Below are positions 1 to 9,413 of a stretch of DNA of 64,000 nucleotides, piece by piece. The notes beneath the pieces are model-generated. The model made no database searches. It was not told the DNA's origin and was given only the letters and a program-made list of their open reading frames with translations. Source of the DNA: Nannochloropsis salina CCMP1776 (lineage: Eukaryota > Sar > Eustigmatophyceae > Eustigmatales > Monodopsidaceae). The position numbers and the translations under genes are program-made. The stretch's first letter is position 1, and every line of letters starts with the position of its first letter. The stretch lies in contig SDOX01000021.1 in the NCBI GenBank assembly GCA_004565275.1, positions 668,230 to 732,229 on the forward strand, written 5' to 3'.

Positions 1-1056
1 GGCGAGAACGAGGTTGCAAACCCGCTCCCTCCGCCTCTGCCCCCCCCCCACACGGAGCATGGCCAAGGAGGTTGCGAGAAGGCCGCTCTGCAGGTCTTTT
101 CCTGCGTCCATAGCGCGGAGGGTTTCCTCCAGAGCCGCTTGAGCCCGTCGGAGAGACGCCGGGCTGCCTCGCTGCGGCGGGCCTGGCGCAAAGCATCGAC
201 TTGGGGCGGCGGCAAGGTCGTTGAAAAACCTCCTGCCCCGCCCTCCGTCCTCCCCGTCGCCGTCCGAAAGGCCTGCTTCCAGACAGGCAAACAAGGCTTT
301 CATCGAGCGCAGGTACGGGCTGGCGGCGAAGGGACGCAAGAAGGACTCTTGTTGCAATGCCTCCCTCGCCTCGGAGAGACGCCCGCCCTCCACCAGGAAG
401 TTCACGAGCTTGGCCAGCGCCAGGACCCGCAAAGTGTTCGGCGGCGCTATGGTTTTATGTCCATTCTCAACGTCCGCTGCCTCTGGGAGCTGGATGCGGG
501 CGCTCATCATGGTGCGGAAAAAGAGAAGGAGCCGGCGGGCGCGAGGACCTTGTGCAGGAGGAAGTCGCCTCCTCGCCCCGGCCTCCGCGTCATTGGTGTC
601 ATCCCTCCCAGAATATGGAGTGTCACCAGCTTCACGTGCTGCCAGCTCGGTCAAAAGCCATAGATTTCCCTCAAAGCTAGTGTCCTCCAGGCGGGGCTGC
701 AGCGCATGCAAGAGGCCGAGGGTGGTTGCAACGGCTGCCACATCGCGTGCTGCCACAAACAAGGTCAGCAGTCTCTGAAGTAGTACCGTGTGCAAGAGGA
801 CGGGTTTGTCTTGGCAGTCTGGGAGTATGGACGTGGGCCAGTGATACAAGGGCGCCCGCCTGCTTGGTCGGAGGCCCCGCCATCGGCAGGATCTCGGCGT
901 GTCTCTTGACCTCTGCCGCCACATGGCGGCCTCCAGGAGGCCATTCGCGACCTCTAAGCCTTGTGGTGCATGTGTCGGCTGTTGTTCCTCGGTTGTAGGA
1001 CTGTCGCTCCCATGAACGTCGTCTTGTTGAGAATATATCAGCTCTCGTAACGACAT
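1..1056 (-). CDS. Partial hypothetical protein, helical (TPR-like) repeats, runs off left edge
   Basis: One uninterrupted minus-strand reading frame begins at an ATG at 1056 and stays open for all 352 codons to the window edge, so the 3' end is missing. The first ~60 residues are polar. The middle is rich in leucine/alanine helices, and around residues 215-255 the pattern (LALAKLVNFLVEGG, then LSEAREALQQ) has the spacing of paired tetratricopeptide-type helices. The opposite strand also has open frames because the region is GC-rich, but they lack this helix periodicity. I do not recognise the family. The start is shared with a divergent promoter region in front of the carotenoid oxygenase gene. 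No intron is needed within the visible part. That it is coding is an inference from frame length and composition. Confidence 0.55.
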   Translation of the reverse strand, partial: MSLRELIYSQQDDVHGSDSPTTEEQQPTHAPQGLEVANGLLEAAMWRQRSRDTPRSCRWRGLRPSRRAPLYHWPTSILPDCQDKPVLLHTVLLQRLLTLFVAARDVAAVATTLGLLHALQPRLEDTSFEGNLWLLTELAAREAGDTPYSGRDDTNDAEAGARRRLPPAQGPRARRLLLFFRTMMSARIQLPEAADVENGHKTIAPPNTLRVLALAKLVNFLVEGGRLSEAREALQQESFLRPFAASPYLRSMKALFACLEAGLSDGDGEDGGRGRRFFNDLAAAPSRCFAPGPPQRGSPASLRRAQAALEETLRAMDAGKDLQSGLLATSLAMLRVGGGQRRRERVCNLVLA

Positions 1057-1544
1057 GCTGCTGAGCAACTAGCTAGTGCATGTCTTTGAATACTCGCATC
1101 TCACCAAGAGCAAGGCTTGTAATTTCCGTAAATACGAAGACAAAGACGAAATTGAAGCGGCGTAAAGAAGTCGCAAGGCATCGCGAGCAAGGCTGTTTTG
1201 TTTATGTCTGTGTGGGTGTTGTCCTGAGGGTTCTTAGGCGAGGCAACCGACAGAGAGCGAGGAGGCGAGGTCACCCTGCACGTCAGAGGGCGCAACCTAT
1301 CCACACGAATGATTTTTTTCTGAATCTCTGGGAGTGTCCCCGCATCTAAGCCGCACAAGGTTGCAAAGAACGTGTGCCGGAGAGAGCGTGACCATTCCCG
1401 GGCCGGATACTGCCAGACAGTCCCCTTTTGGTGGGGGCAGGAGGTCAACGCTGACTCCGCTCTCTGACTGCCTGAAAAGCACGCCTCAGTCGCGCGCCGC
1501 ACGCCTTTAAAAAACATTTCTCACCCCTCTCCTCTTCTCTACAC
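1057..1544. promoter_or_regulatory. Divergent intergenic region
   Basis: About 490 bases between two divergently read genes (hypothetical protein on the minus strand, carotenoid oxygenase on the plus strand). It probably holds both promoters. I see no clear core element, only a short A-rich stretch (tttaaaaaac near 1505) and a pyrimidine-rich leader just before the plus-strand ATG. Confidence 0.4.
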
Positions 1545-3501
1545 ATGCATAGAAGCATGGCGGAGCGTTTGTACCAAACTTTTTTTCATTTGGTTTTATG
1601 TTTTGGGATATCACTCGGCTTTCGGCCTCCCAGCCTCTTCAGCCCGATGCCCTCATCTGTGACGGCCCTTCAGGCGGCAACTTCCACGACAGACTCGCGA
1701 AACCTCGCAGGCACCACGGGAACATGGAATCGAGAAGGCTGGATCAAGGGATTCGAAACTGCGCGGTCGGAGACCTCCTACGAGGTAAAGGACGTAAAAG
1801 AGGGCAGTATCCCGACCGACATCAGAGGAACGCTGTTCCGCAACGGACATGCCAAATTCGACGTAAATGGGCTGGAAATCGCGCATCCCTTCGATGGCGA
1901 TGGGATGATTAGTGCTTTAACGTTCCAGGACGGTCGAGCATTTTTTCGCAACCGCTTTGTCGAAACGGAGGGCTACAAACGGGAGCAGAAGAGTCAAAAA
2001 ATCGAGTACCGCGGTACCTTCGGAACTCAGAAGCCCGGGGGATGGCTCGCAAATATTTTCGATATGCGTCGTAAGAATGTGGCGAACACTAACGTGATCT
2101 TTTGGGGCAATCGTTTGCTGGCTCTGTGGGAGGGCGGTCTCCCCCACCTGATGGACCCGATCACGCTGCAGACTCTGGGCGAGTCTCGGCTCGCTAACGT
2201 CCTCAAACGCAACCAAAACCTGTGCGCCCACCCGCGGTACGACCCGACCACCGACCGCTACGTGTTCTTCTCTACAGATCCAGACCCACGGAAGACAAAG
2301 ATTACTCTCTACGAGTTCGACAGGGACTTCAAGTAAGTAGCGGGTCATGACGCTAGATGGTGAAACACAGATAGCTGCGAGCCTCACGAAGAGGCCTTTG
2401 AACTGCACACTTGGAACGTCCGAGTGACCTCACCTCAGCTTGAGTGTACTTGCGCGTGATTGTCCCTCTTGCGCCCTCGCTCACCCTCCCTCCTCACGTC
2501 CCTCCCTCCTCACGTCCCTCCCTCCTCACGTCCCTCCCTCCAGGCTGGTGGCCGAGCGCTCGGAGAACCTCCAGGGCTTCTCCCTCCTGCACGACATGGT
2601 GATCACTCCCTCCTACTACGTTTTCTTCAAGGCCCCACTCGACCTGCAACCCCTCCCATGGCTGCTCGGCCGCACGGGCGTGGCCTCCTGCATCAGGTTC
2701 CAGGACGACCAGCCCGCCGTTGCCTACCTGATCCCGCGCAACAACCCGAGCAGGCCCATGGTCGAGATCCCCGTGGACCCCCACTTTTCCTTCCACTTCT
2801 CCAACGCTTTTGACGACTCCTCGACGGGGGAGGTTGTGGTGGACATCATCCGCGTGCCCAAGCTCTATCTCACGGACACGAAGGGGGTCACGGGGGACCC
2901 GATCTGGCGCTCTGTCGACTACGAGCGCGACGTCCCAAAATCCACGCTCTGGCGCTACCGGCTGAACCCCGCTCAGGCCACGCACACAAAGGCAGAGCTC
3001 TGGGACGTGTACTGCGACTTTCCCTCCATCCCCGCCTCCCGGACAGGCCAGCCCTACCGCTACACCTACCTGGCCGCGGGCAGAGACCCAACACTGCCGA
3101 CGCCGGTGGGCGTGGTGGCTAAGTTCGACGTGGAGTGTGGTCGGCTCGTTGACTCGTGGAGGGCCGAGCCGCAGGAGTTCATCAGCGAGACGGTGGTGGT
3201 GCCCCGGCAGGGACACGGAAAGCGAGGCGAGGGCCTGGAGGACGAGGGGTATCTGATGACCTATGTCTTCAATGGGGAGACCTCCCTGTCGCAAGTTCTG
3301 ATCTTTGACATGCAGAAGCTCGGAAAGGGGCCTGTGGCGCGACTGCAGCTTGATTCGAACATTCCTTTGTCTTTACACGGGACGTGGGCGCCAGAAGCGG
3401 TGTACGATGGCGAAGAAATTCTGAGGAAGTTCACCCTCTTCACGGGCCTGAAGAAGTTTGAGAAGGTAGAGAGTGGTATGGCGCCGATCTTTGAATTCTA
3501 G
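1545..3501 (+). CDS. Carotenoid cleavage oxygenase, probably plastid-targeted
   Basis: Two exons, 1545-2332 and 2544-3501 (phases close; 581 residues). The family cleaves double bonds of carotenoids or apocarotenoids using non-haem iron in a seven-bladed propeller. Visible signatures are RGTLFRNGHAKFDVNG, HPFDGDGMIS and the four expected iron-ligand histidines in CAHPRYDP, LLHDMVITPSYY, FSFHFSNAFDD and LSL-HGTWAPE. The N-terminus (FFHLVLCFGISLG then FRPPS) looks like a signal peptide followed by phenylalanine, the mark of plastid import through a complex plastid. A second ATG lies 12 bases downstream of the first. The intron contains three perfect 16-base tandem repeats next to its acceptor. 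The exact substrate (9-cis-epoxycarotenoid, beta-carotene or apocarotenoid) cannot be read from the sequence. Confidence 0.93.
2485..2540 (+). repeat. 16-base tandem repeat in carotenoid oxygenase intron
   Basis: Three perfect copies of cctccctcctcacgtc (2485-2532) plus a partial fourth copy that runs into the intron acceptor cag at 2541-2543. The repeat forms the pyrimidine tract of the splice site. Confidence 0.9.
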
Positions 3502-4473
3502 TGTACGTGCAGGAGATTATTAGATATAAAAAGGGGGGACGGTCGAGGCCAGAGAAGGGGAAGGACTTGGTGACGATGGAAAGAGCTGTAGTGGCCATGT
3601 GTATCACTTAGGACGTATATACAAAGCGCGTGCAACCAAGGGAGGGCAAAGCATAAATTTATTTGTGAGTCCTGTGTTATTTTCCTCTGTGATTTATTCG
3701 ATAAGCTTCCCTCCACGAGTGTTTCTAAGGCAAGACGGGACATTCTGCACGTACCGTCACCTGACTCCTCTCCCTACGAATTAACGATTGGTCTCTTGCT
3801 GCTCTTCTGTTAACGTCTTCTCACACTTAGCAACGTTACCTTCCGTCCCAATATAAAGATGGTCTGCTTGTGAGCTTTCTTTAGGATGCTTGCCTAAAAA
3901 GAATGAACGCATAATAGTAGACATGCTGCATGTTTACCTTTCTGAAGGGATAGGGTTGCACTCGTAGGCCATTTTGTCCATTGTACATTCTGTGATCATT
4001 TTAATGTACGCTTTTCCTTAGCCCGCAGCTTGATACGTTCGTTCTTCATTGGTACGGCGCCCGATAGTCACTCACACCTCCAAAACTACGGCCACTGTTC
4101 AATGAAGTCGTAGAGAAGGATGGAGTTGGGGAATAAGGGCTAATAGACGGAGCGAACGCATGACTATGATGCGGGGAAAGACTGCGGGAAAGGGAATTGG
4201 TGGCGCTCAGGCAGCGCGGAGGAGTCGGCTGTGGGATGGGCTGATTGAAACCCAGCGGACTCCCTCCGACTGCTTTTCCATTCCTTCCTCCGGTGCAAGA
4301 ATAGGATGGAATACGTGGAGAGATAGCTGTCGCCGAGGCAGGCCGATACGGCTGTTTCTGATTGGATGGGAATTGTAACCCATTTACAGACTAATTAAGG
4401 GACGGGCAAGGGGAAAGAAATTTGATTCTTCACAAGCTTGCTTAAGAGAACTACACCACATCATCTGTCAGCT
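3502..4473. other. Intergenic, convergent, no gene seen
   Basis: Region between the 3' ends of the carotenoid oxygenase and HEI10-like genes. It contains short plus-strand frames (for example an ATG-led frame of about 70 codons at 4160-4378) without domain, helix pattern or splice logic. I see nothing I can support. Confidence 0.5.
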
Positions 4474-5527
4474 TTATTGTACCTTGCTGCTACTGGAATT
4501 GAAGCGAGGAGAGGGAGCTGGGTAGAAGGATTGCTGCGGGTGGTGATGCGCCTGGGCCAACCTATGCTGATTGTGGTGCGGGGGGGTCGACGCAGGGCTG
4601 GAGAGCGCTGATGGGATCGCATGCCCATCATTGCGAAGCCGTGCTAGGATCTTAGAGGTACGAGAGAGTGTGTTGAAGATTGATGTCAAGGTCCCATATG
4701 AAAACTGAGGGATACAAGATACGCCATTGCTCAAATCCTAATCCTATTCAGGTCTCCGTTTCCTCTTGCAATACCCTTTAACTGGTTCTCACCTGCTCCA
4801 TAGACTTGTTCTTGCGATGAAATTCATGCGCCTCTTGCTTCGCTGTGGCCAATTCATCGTCTATCGAAGAAAGTGGTCACATTGAGGAAACTTTTACGGA
4901 GGCAGCTCACGACAAATGTACACATTCAAAACTTCGCATCATGTCCAAAAGTTGCTCGCACATAAAGCGCTCCATCACCAAATGGAGCATATCAACATAA
5001 GAGCTTTGAAGCTTCTACTCACTGAGTTTTCTTTTCCAAGCTTCGGCCTCTGCGAGCTGGGAGGAGAGCAGAGCGATCTTGCTGCGGGCTTCTTGAACAG
5101 TAAGTTTCAAGTCCCCGCGTACTTTTCTCCATTTGCGCTCAACTCTCTCCTGCTGGAATTGGCTACGTTGATTTTCCAAATAGAGTTGTGTTGTGACAAG
5201 GGATATGACGTCCTCCACGGCAGGCAAGGACTGAAGGGCCCTTTGAAGTACCTCGTCAAGCCGGTTAGAACTGAAGACATTCTTGAACATGATTGTCTCA
5301 ATAGGCTCTGCGATTGAGATGCCCACATCAAATGGTCCACGAAAGTGTTTCTGAGAAAGACGCAGGCCACAAACCGGGCAGCATGGATCTTTGGCGAAAT
5401 GGGCTGTGGCACATTCTACGCAGAAACAATGCCCACACGAGGACTTGTAGAAGGATGAAAGCACCTGCTGACAGCGATTGCAGTGTACATATAAGACACC
5501 TTCTTCTTCCTCGCAAGTGTCTTCCAT
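4474..5527 (-). CDS. HEI10/Zip3/RNF212-like RING E3 ligase
   Basis: Three exons on the minus strand: 5527-5023, 4860-4793 and 4737-4474. Both introns have GT-AG ends and phases close to give 278 residues, close to the roughly 280-300 residues of CCNB1IP1/HEI10. The N-terminus has a RING with HCNRC, SSCGHCFCVEC and CCPVC. A long coiled coil follows (LYLENQRSQFQQERVERKW through AKQEAHEFHRKNKS, about residues 115-190), then a disordered tail rich in Ser, His, Gln and Pro. This order (RING, coiled coil, Ser-rich tail) is that of the Zip3/HEI10/RNF212 group, ubiquitin or SUMO ligases that mark meiotic crossover sites on the synaptonemal complex. The group is clear; HEI10 versus RNF212 is not. A general coiled-coil RING protein is the alternative. 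Confidence 0.78.
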
Positions 5528-6354
5528 TCGTTATCCTGAGTATACTGAGCAGGAATGATGATGAAGGTGGGTTTGTAAAGAAGAACGTGCGAAGGTGTTA
5601 ACGAAATAAAGTGAATGCAGAGCATGAATAATTTGAGGGCGCCAGACTGTAAGGACTGCAGTTGAAAATGATATGCTAGAGAATGCTGCAACATCGTATT
5701 ACTTCGTGCTTTCACACATGTGTGCGCAGGAAGAATGAGAACAGGAAGCTTGTCCGGGCGTCGTCGATCTATGCGACGAGAAACGCACAAAAGACGTTAT
5801 GAACGACGAGGAGAGAAGGATTTAAAACCTGATAAAGTTGCTCCACTTAATTCAATTTAAATACGACGCTTACAGCAGATAGTCACTGAAAGATAAGGAA
5901 CCGTAGAGGAGGAGGAGGAGGAGGAAGGAGAGGGGGGAGGAGGAAAGGAGGCCCTGTGACGTTACGACGTCATGAAACCTCCGGGTATCCTCAGGTATTC
6001 TTCCGTCTGGTTCCCTGGCTACCTGTCGGTAACAGGCTGGCATTCACGTGCTTATTCGACCATTTTAATTTTTTAAAAGCCTTACGAATTCCCAAACCAT
6101 GATTGCATTTGATCGGAAGAGGTTGAAACGAGGTTTAATGAAGTAAAAAAGAGTAGGTTTAAGGAAGAGACCGCGGATACTACATAGCAAAAGTATATCT
6201 CCTATGACGTCTATTTACTTTTCTCGGATGTGTGATGGCTTCTGCTTGAGCAACCCTTCGTAAACGTCTTCCTTTTCGCCAAAAATTTTCAACATTTGTC
6301 ATACCCGACTGACAAGAGCCTCAATGTTCAGCCTCCATTCCCGATTCTTGACCT
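5528..6354. other. Intergenic, with purine tract and palindromic ACGT motif
   Basis: Lies upstream of the HEI10-like gene and downstream of aspartate-semialdehyde dehydrogenase, both read on the minus strand. It contains a purine-only stretch of GGA/GAG repeats at 5905-5952 and, next to it, a near-palindrome TGACGTTACGACGTCA at 5957-5972 with two ACGT cores like bZIP/CREB sites. No coding frame seen. Confidence 0.45.
5957..5972. promoter_or_regulatory. Near-palindromic ACGT element (bZIP-like)
   Basis: TGACGT and ACGTCA face each other across four bases, about 430 bases upstream of the HEI10-like start codon. ACGT cores are bound by bZIP factors in many eukaryotes; a function here is only a guess. 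Confidence 0.25.
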
Positions 6355-8069
6355 CTAGAGCTTCTCAGCGATGATCACTGCATTCAGAGCGGCTCCGCGC
6401 AGCAGCTATAAATGTGCAGGTGAAAATGATAATGTCATTTTTATTCTTTGTGAGTCTTGAAAATTGTATGACATATCTTAACATTCAATCACATCCCTCG
6501 CTTTTCCTACCTGATCACCGCACACGAAAATGTCCAGACCATGGTCTCCAAAGACGATGTTCTGACGAACTCGTCCAACCTCGACGTCGTAGACGCTCGT
6601 GGCAGTCAGTGGCATGGGATAAAGCTTCTTGGCGGGATCGTCCACCACTTTTAAGCCCGGAAACTTGCCCAAAACTTCCCGCGCTCCGTCCGGAGTCACG
6701 GGCCGCTCGGTCTCGATGGTGATAGCCTCGGAATGTGCGCGCAGGGTGGGGATGCGGACAGCCGTGCAACTGACGAGGGAGTACATGCAAAATGGCAAAC
6801 ATGATAATAAGAATGAAGCGGATTAGGCTTATAACCTCGTGGAGCCAGTGAGATAAGCGCGGGGAGGCAATCGGTCATGGGAGCAGCCTCGGCACCGCTC
6901 CCCCCTTCCCATACACCCGCGTCTCCAAAGCTTTACCCGGCCTACCTGACAGGCAAATCGGGCACGCCCAAGATCTTTCGCGCCTCCCACGTGACCTTCA
7001 TCTCTTCCTTGGTATACAAATTGTCGGTGAAGACGTCAATCTGCGGAATGACGTTAAAGGGGAGGGGATAGGCGAAGAACTCGTTCTTGACGGGCTCCCC
7101 CTTGACGAAGCTTGCGATGCCCGCCTTCAGCTCGTCCATACCTAGTAGTTAAGGCAGACATCCACACGTGGGCACATCATTCTTCAAAGCCGATACAATG
7201 TATGCCACCCTGGTCCGACTGGCATCGCAGCCCCACCATCGCCCCTCTAACTTCCGTCCCTCACCCTTGACCACTCACCTTCTGCGCCTGCTCCTGAGGC
7301 TGCTTGATAAGTGGACATGATGACTTTTTTGATCCCAAAGGCCACGTGGAGCGGAAAGAGCGCCATGAGCCCGATGGCAGTGGTACAGTTCGGGTTGGCG
7401 ATAAGCTTTTTGCCCTTGGCCGTCTGCTGGTTGATCTCCGGCACAATTAGCGGCACATTTGGGTCCAAGCGAAAGGCGGATGAATTATCGATAACCACAG
7501 GCCCGTCTGTTGCCGATAGCTTGATCGCATATTCCTTCGAGAAATCCCCGCCCACGGCCAAAAAAATGACGTCCAGGCCGCGTGCCTTGTCCAAGTCAAA
7601 TTCCTCAATGGACACGGATCCGAATGGCGTTGCAACACTTTTACCGGCAGAGCGTGCAGAGGCATATAAATGGAGCTCAGAGACTGGGAAATTCCGGTGA
7701 CCCAAGACCTTGACAATCTCTTCCCCGACCGCCCCGGTGGCACCGACGATGCCCACCTTCAGCGTGCTCCCCTGATCAACCGCCATCATGGGGGTGAGCG
7801 CCGTCCCCGCCCGCCTGCGTCCAGCGCTAGTGCTAACGTAAGCTACAATGTTAAAGCATGGAACGAGTGAGAGGGTTTTGGTTTTGTCTTGGGCCTCCAT
7901 GTTTGTTATTCAGTACAATAAGTCAGCACTTGAAGGACCGGCGTTGGTGTGTGGAGAGAACAAAACATTGAAACCTATGCTCACCTCGCGACGCACTAGG
8001 GAGCGTTGTTGGCATAAAGGCCATGGCGCTATAGATGTACAGGGAGAACACAGCGATAAGGGCACGCAT
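6355..8069 (-). CDS. asd: Aspartate-semialdehyde dehydrogenase, plastid precursor
   Basis: Five minus-strand exons: 8069-7985, 7842-7279, 7141-6946, 6769-6511 and 6405-6355; every phase closes, giving 384 residues. The enzyme reduces aspartyl phosphate to aspartate semialdehyde with NADPH, the branch-point step to lysine, threonine and methionine. The NADP fold starts [13 protein letters not shown]; the catalytic cysteine is in NPNCTTAIG, the catalytic histidine in [10 protein letters not shown], and the C-terminus ends GAALNAVVIAEKL. The N-terminus [17 protein letters not shown] followed by FMPTT is a signal peptide with an ASAFAP-type motif, so import into a complex plastid is predicted. 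An internal ATG at the start of the mature domain (MMAVDQGS) could be mistaken for the start, but the first exon splices in frame. Confidence 0.95.
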
Positions 8070-8742
8070 GATTTCTCTTAACAGAACTGAAAAGTCAGAA
8101 AGTTGCGGTGGCTGCCGTTGGTGCTGCTCGCTCGCGTGCCGACGCTTTCTTACTGTGAGAAAAAACAGAACCATGCGAGACAGTGAACAAGTGGCAACTA
8201 CAGATAAGCGATGAGCAAGAAATGAGAATTCAAGAGCATATTCGCGTAAAAAGCTCCCAGGATTGGACTTCTACAAAGCTTCATTAATTAATTGATTAAT
8301 TAATTAATAAATTAGGGCCGGGGAGAGGACGCTTGGCGATGCGGAGCCCGTGCTCTCTTATCTTGGGGGGGGGGGCAGTCGACCAATTTTGAGGACATCC
8401 AGAGGCCATGGCTGCGTTTCATTCGCTGATCGAAAAACGAAATATGCAAAGGAATAGTCTGGGCTGTGAGACGAAGATAAATAATTTGCACAATTTCTTT
8501 GGTCTACTTTTCAGTCATACCTACCAAAATGTACATCCCTCCTTATGGGTCACATTAATGCCTGTCCTAATGCAAACTTTTCCGAGGTGCACAATTCCCG
8601 CCATCTTCCACATCGACTATGCCTTAAGACTTGACCCGTTTGGCTTGATGATCTAGGCATAAATCTTTTTGTAATCACTTTTCCGGAGGGGTGTACGGTC
8701 TCTTACGTCGAGCAGCCTGGAGGTCCTCTGATCTCCTTGACT
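8070..8742. other. Intergenic with ATTA microsatellite and G-run
   Basis: Upstream of the plastid dehydrogenase gene. It holds an AT-only stretch of ATTA/TTAA repeats at 8283-8315 and a run of about ten G at 8366-8376. The short plus-strand frame at 8408-8656 shows no family features. Confidence 0.4.
8283..8315. repeat. ATTA-type microsatellite
   Basis: Tetranucleotide attaatta repeats with one g interruption. Low complexity DNA with no evident function. Confidence 0.85.
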
Positions 8743-8910
8743 TTACTCTTTCCCCCCGGAATTTTTTGCCAGATAGATGAGGCGTATAATTCCAAAGAAT
8801 ATCGCGGTGTAACCAGCATGGCTTAGCGCCGCGGTGTGCCCTCCGCGCTTGCGACGTGGCACGCGGCTGCCCTCCCCAGAGGATCTGCGCAGTCGGTCGA
8901 TCACAAACAT
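8743..8910 (-). CDS. Possible 55-residue single-pass membrane protein
   Basis: An ATG at 8910 opens a frame of 55 codons to a TAA at 8743-8745. The first half is strongly basic (RLRR, RVPRRKRGG), followed by one hydrophobic helix (YTAIFFGIIRLIYLA) and a short polar tail, the layout of small tail-anchored or mitochondrial inner-membrane subunits. No intron is needed. I do not recognise a family; a chance frame in GC-rich DNA is quite possible. Confidence 0.3.
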   Translation of the reverse strand: MFVIDRLRRSSGEGSRVPRRKRGGHTAALSHAGYTAIFFGIIRLIYLAKNSGGKE

Positions 8911-9413
8911 GATTGGACACTTGAGTTGCTCCTAAACGCTTCCCACCTCTTTTTATCGCCTCAAACTGTATCAATTAGTATGAATAGAAGTTATTTTATG
9001 TTGATCACGAGAAAAATAGGTTGAGTCTATTGCTCGTTGTGGTAGTAGCGCCTTCAGCCTCGCCGCAGAAGATACTCGTGAGCACGGCTTGCTAGGAGTC
9101 CGGCACTGCATTTGTGGATCGTGGGCCTGCCGCAACTTGCTAGTACGGTTATCTATTATAAGGTTTAGGAGTATGCACCCAACGCGTGACTGTCGGGCAT
9201 CACGGTTTAAGTGCTTTGCCTGAGAAAGAGGAAGCGTGAGACTCGCCCTTCGCCCTCCCGTCGCCGGTCGCGCCTCCTGCAGTGCCACTCGCTGCTACGA
9301 GCAGCAGTACGACTTTGCTACCACACGCACTGCACCTTTCCTCAACCTTCCCAAACTTTCGCGACTTACTTAGTAAAACGCATGGACCGTACCATCTAGA
9401 TCGTCGCGTCAGC
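8911..9413. other. Intergenic, no gene seen
   Basis: About 500 bases before the plus-strand membrane protein gene. A frame that continues upstream of its ATG has only non-ATG starts, so I treat it as leader or promoter sequence. Confidence 0.4.

Noticed and set aside
139-998. Several overlapping plus-strand frames of 80-185 codons
   Set aside because: They start with non-ATG codons or lie opposite the long helical minus-strand frame, and read as Arg/Pro/Ser-rich GC artefacts.
2494-3294. 266-codon minus-strand frame opposite the carotenoid oxygenase
   Set aside because: Antisense shadow of a strongly conserved GC-rich exon; no protein features of its own.
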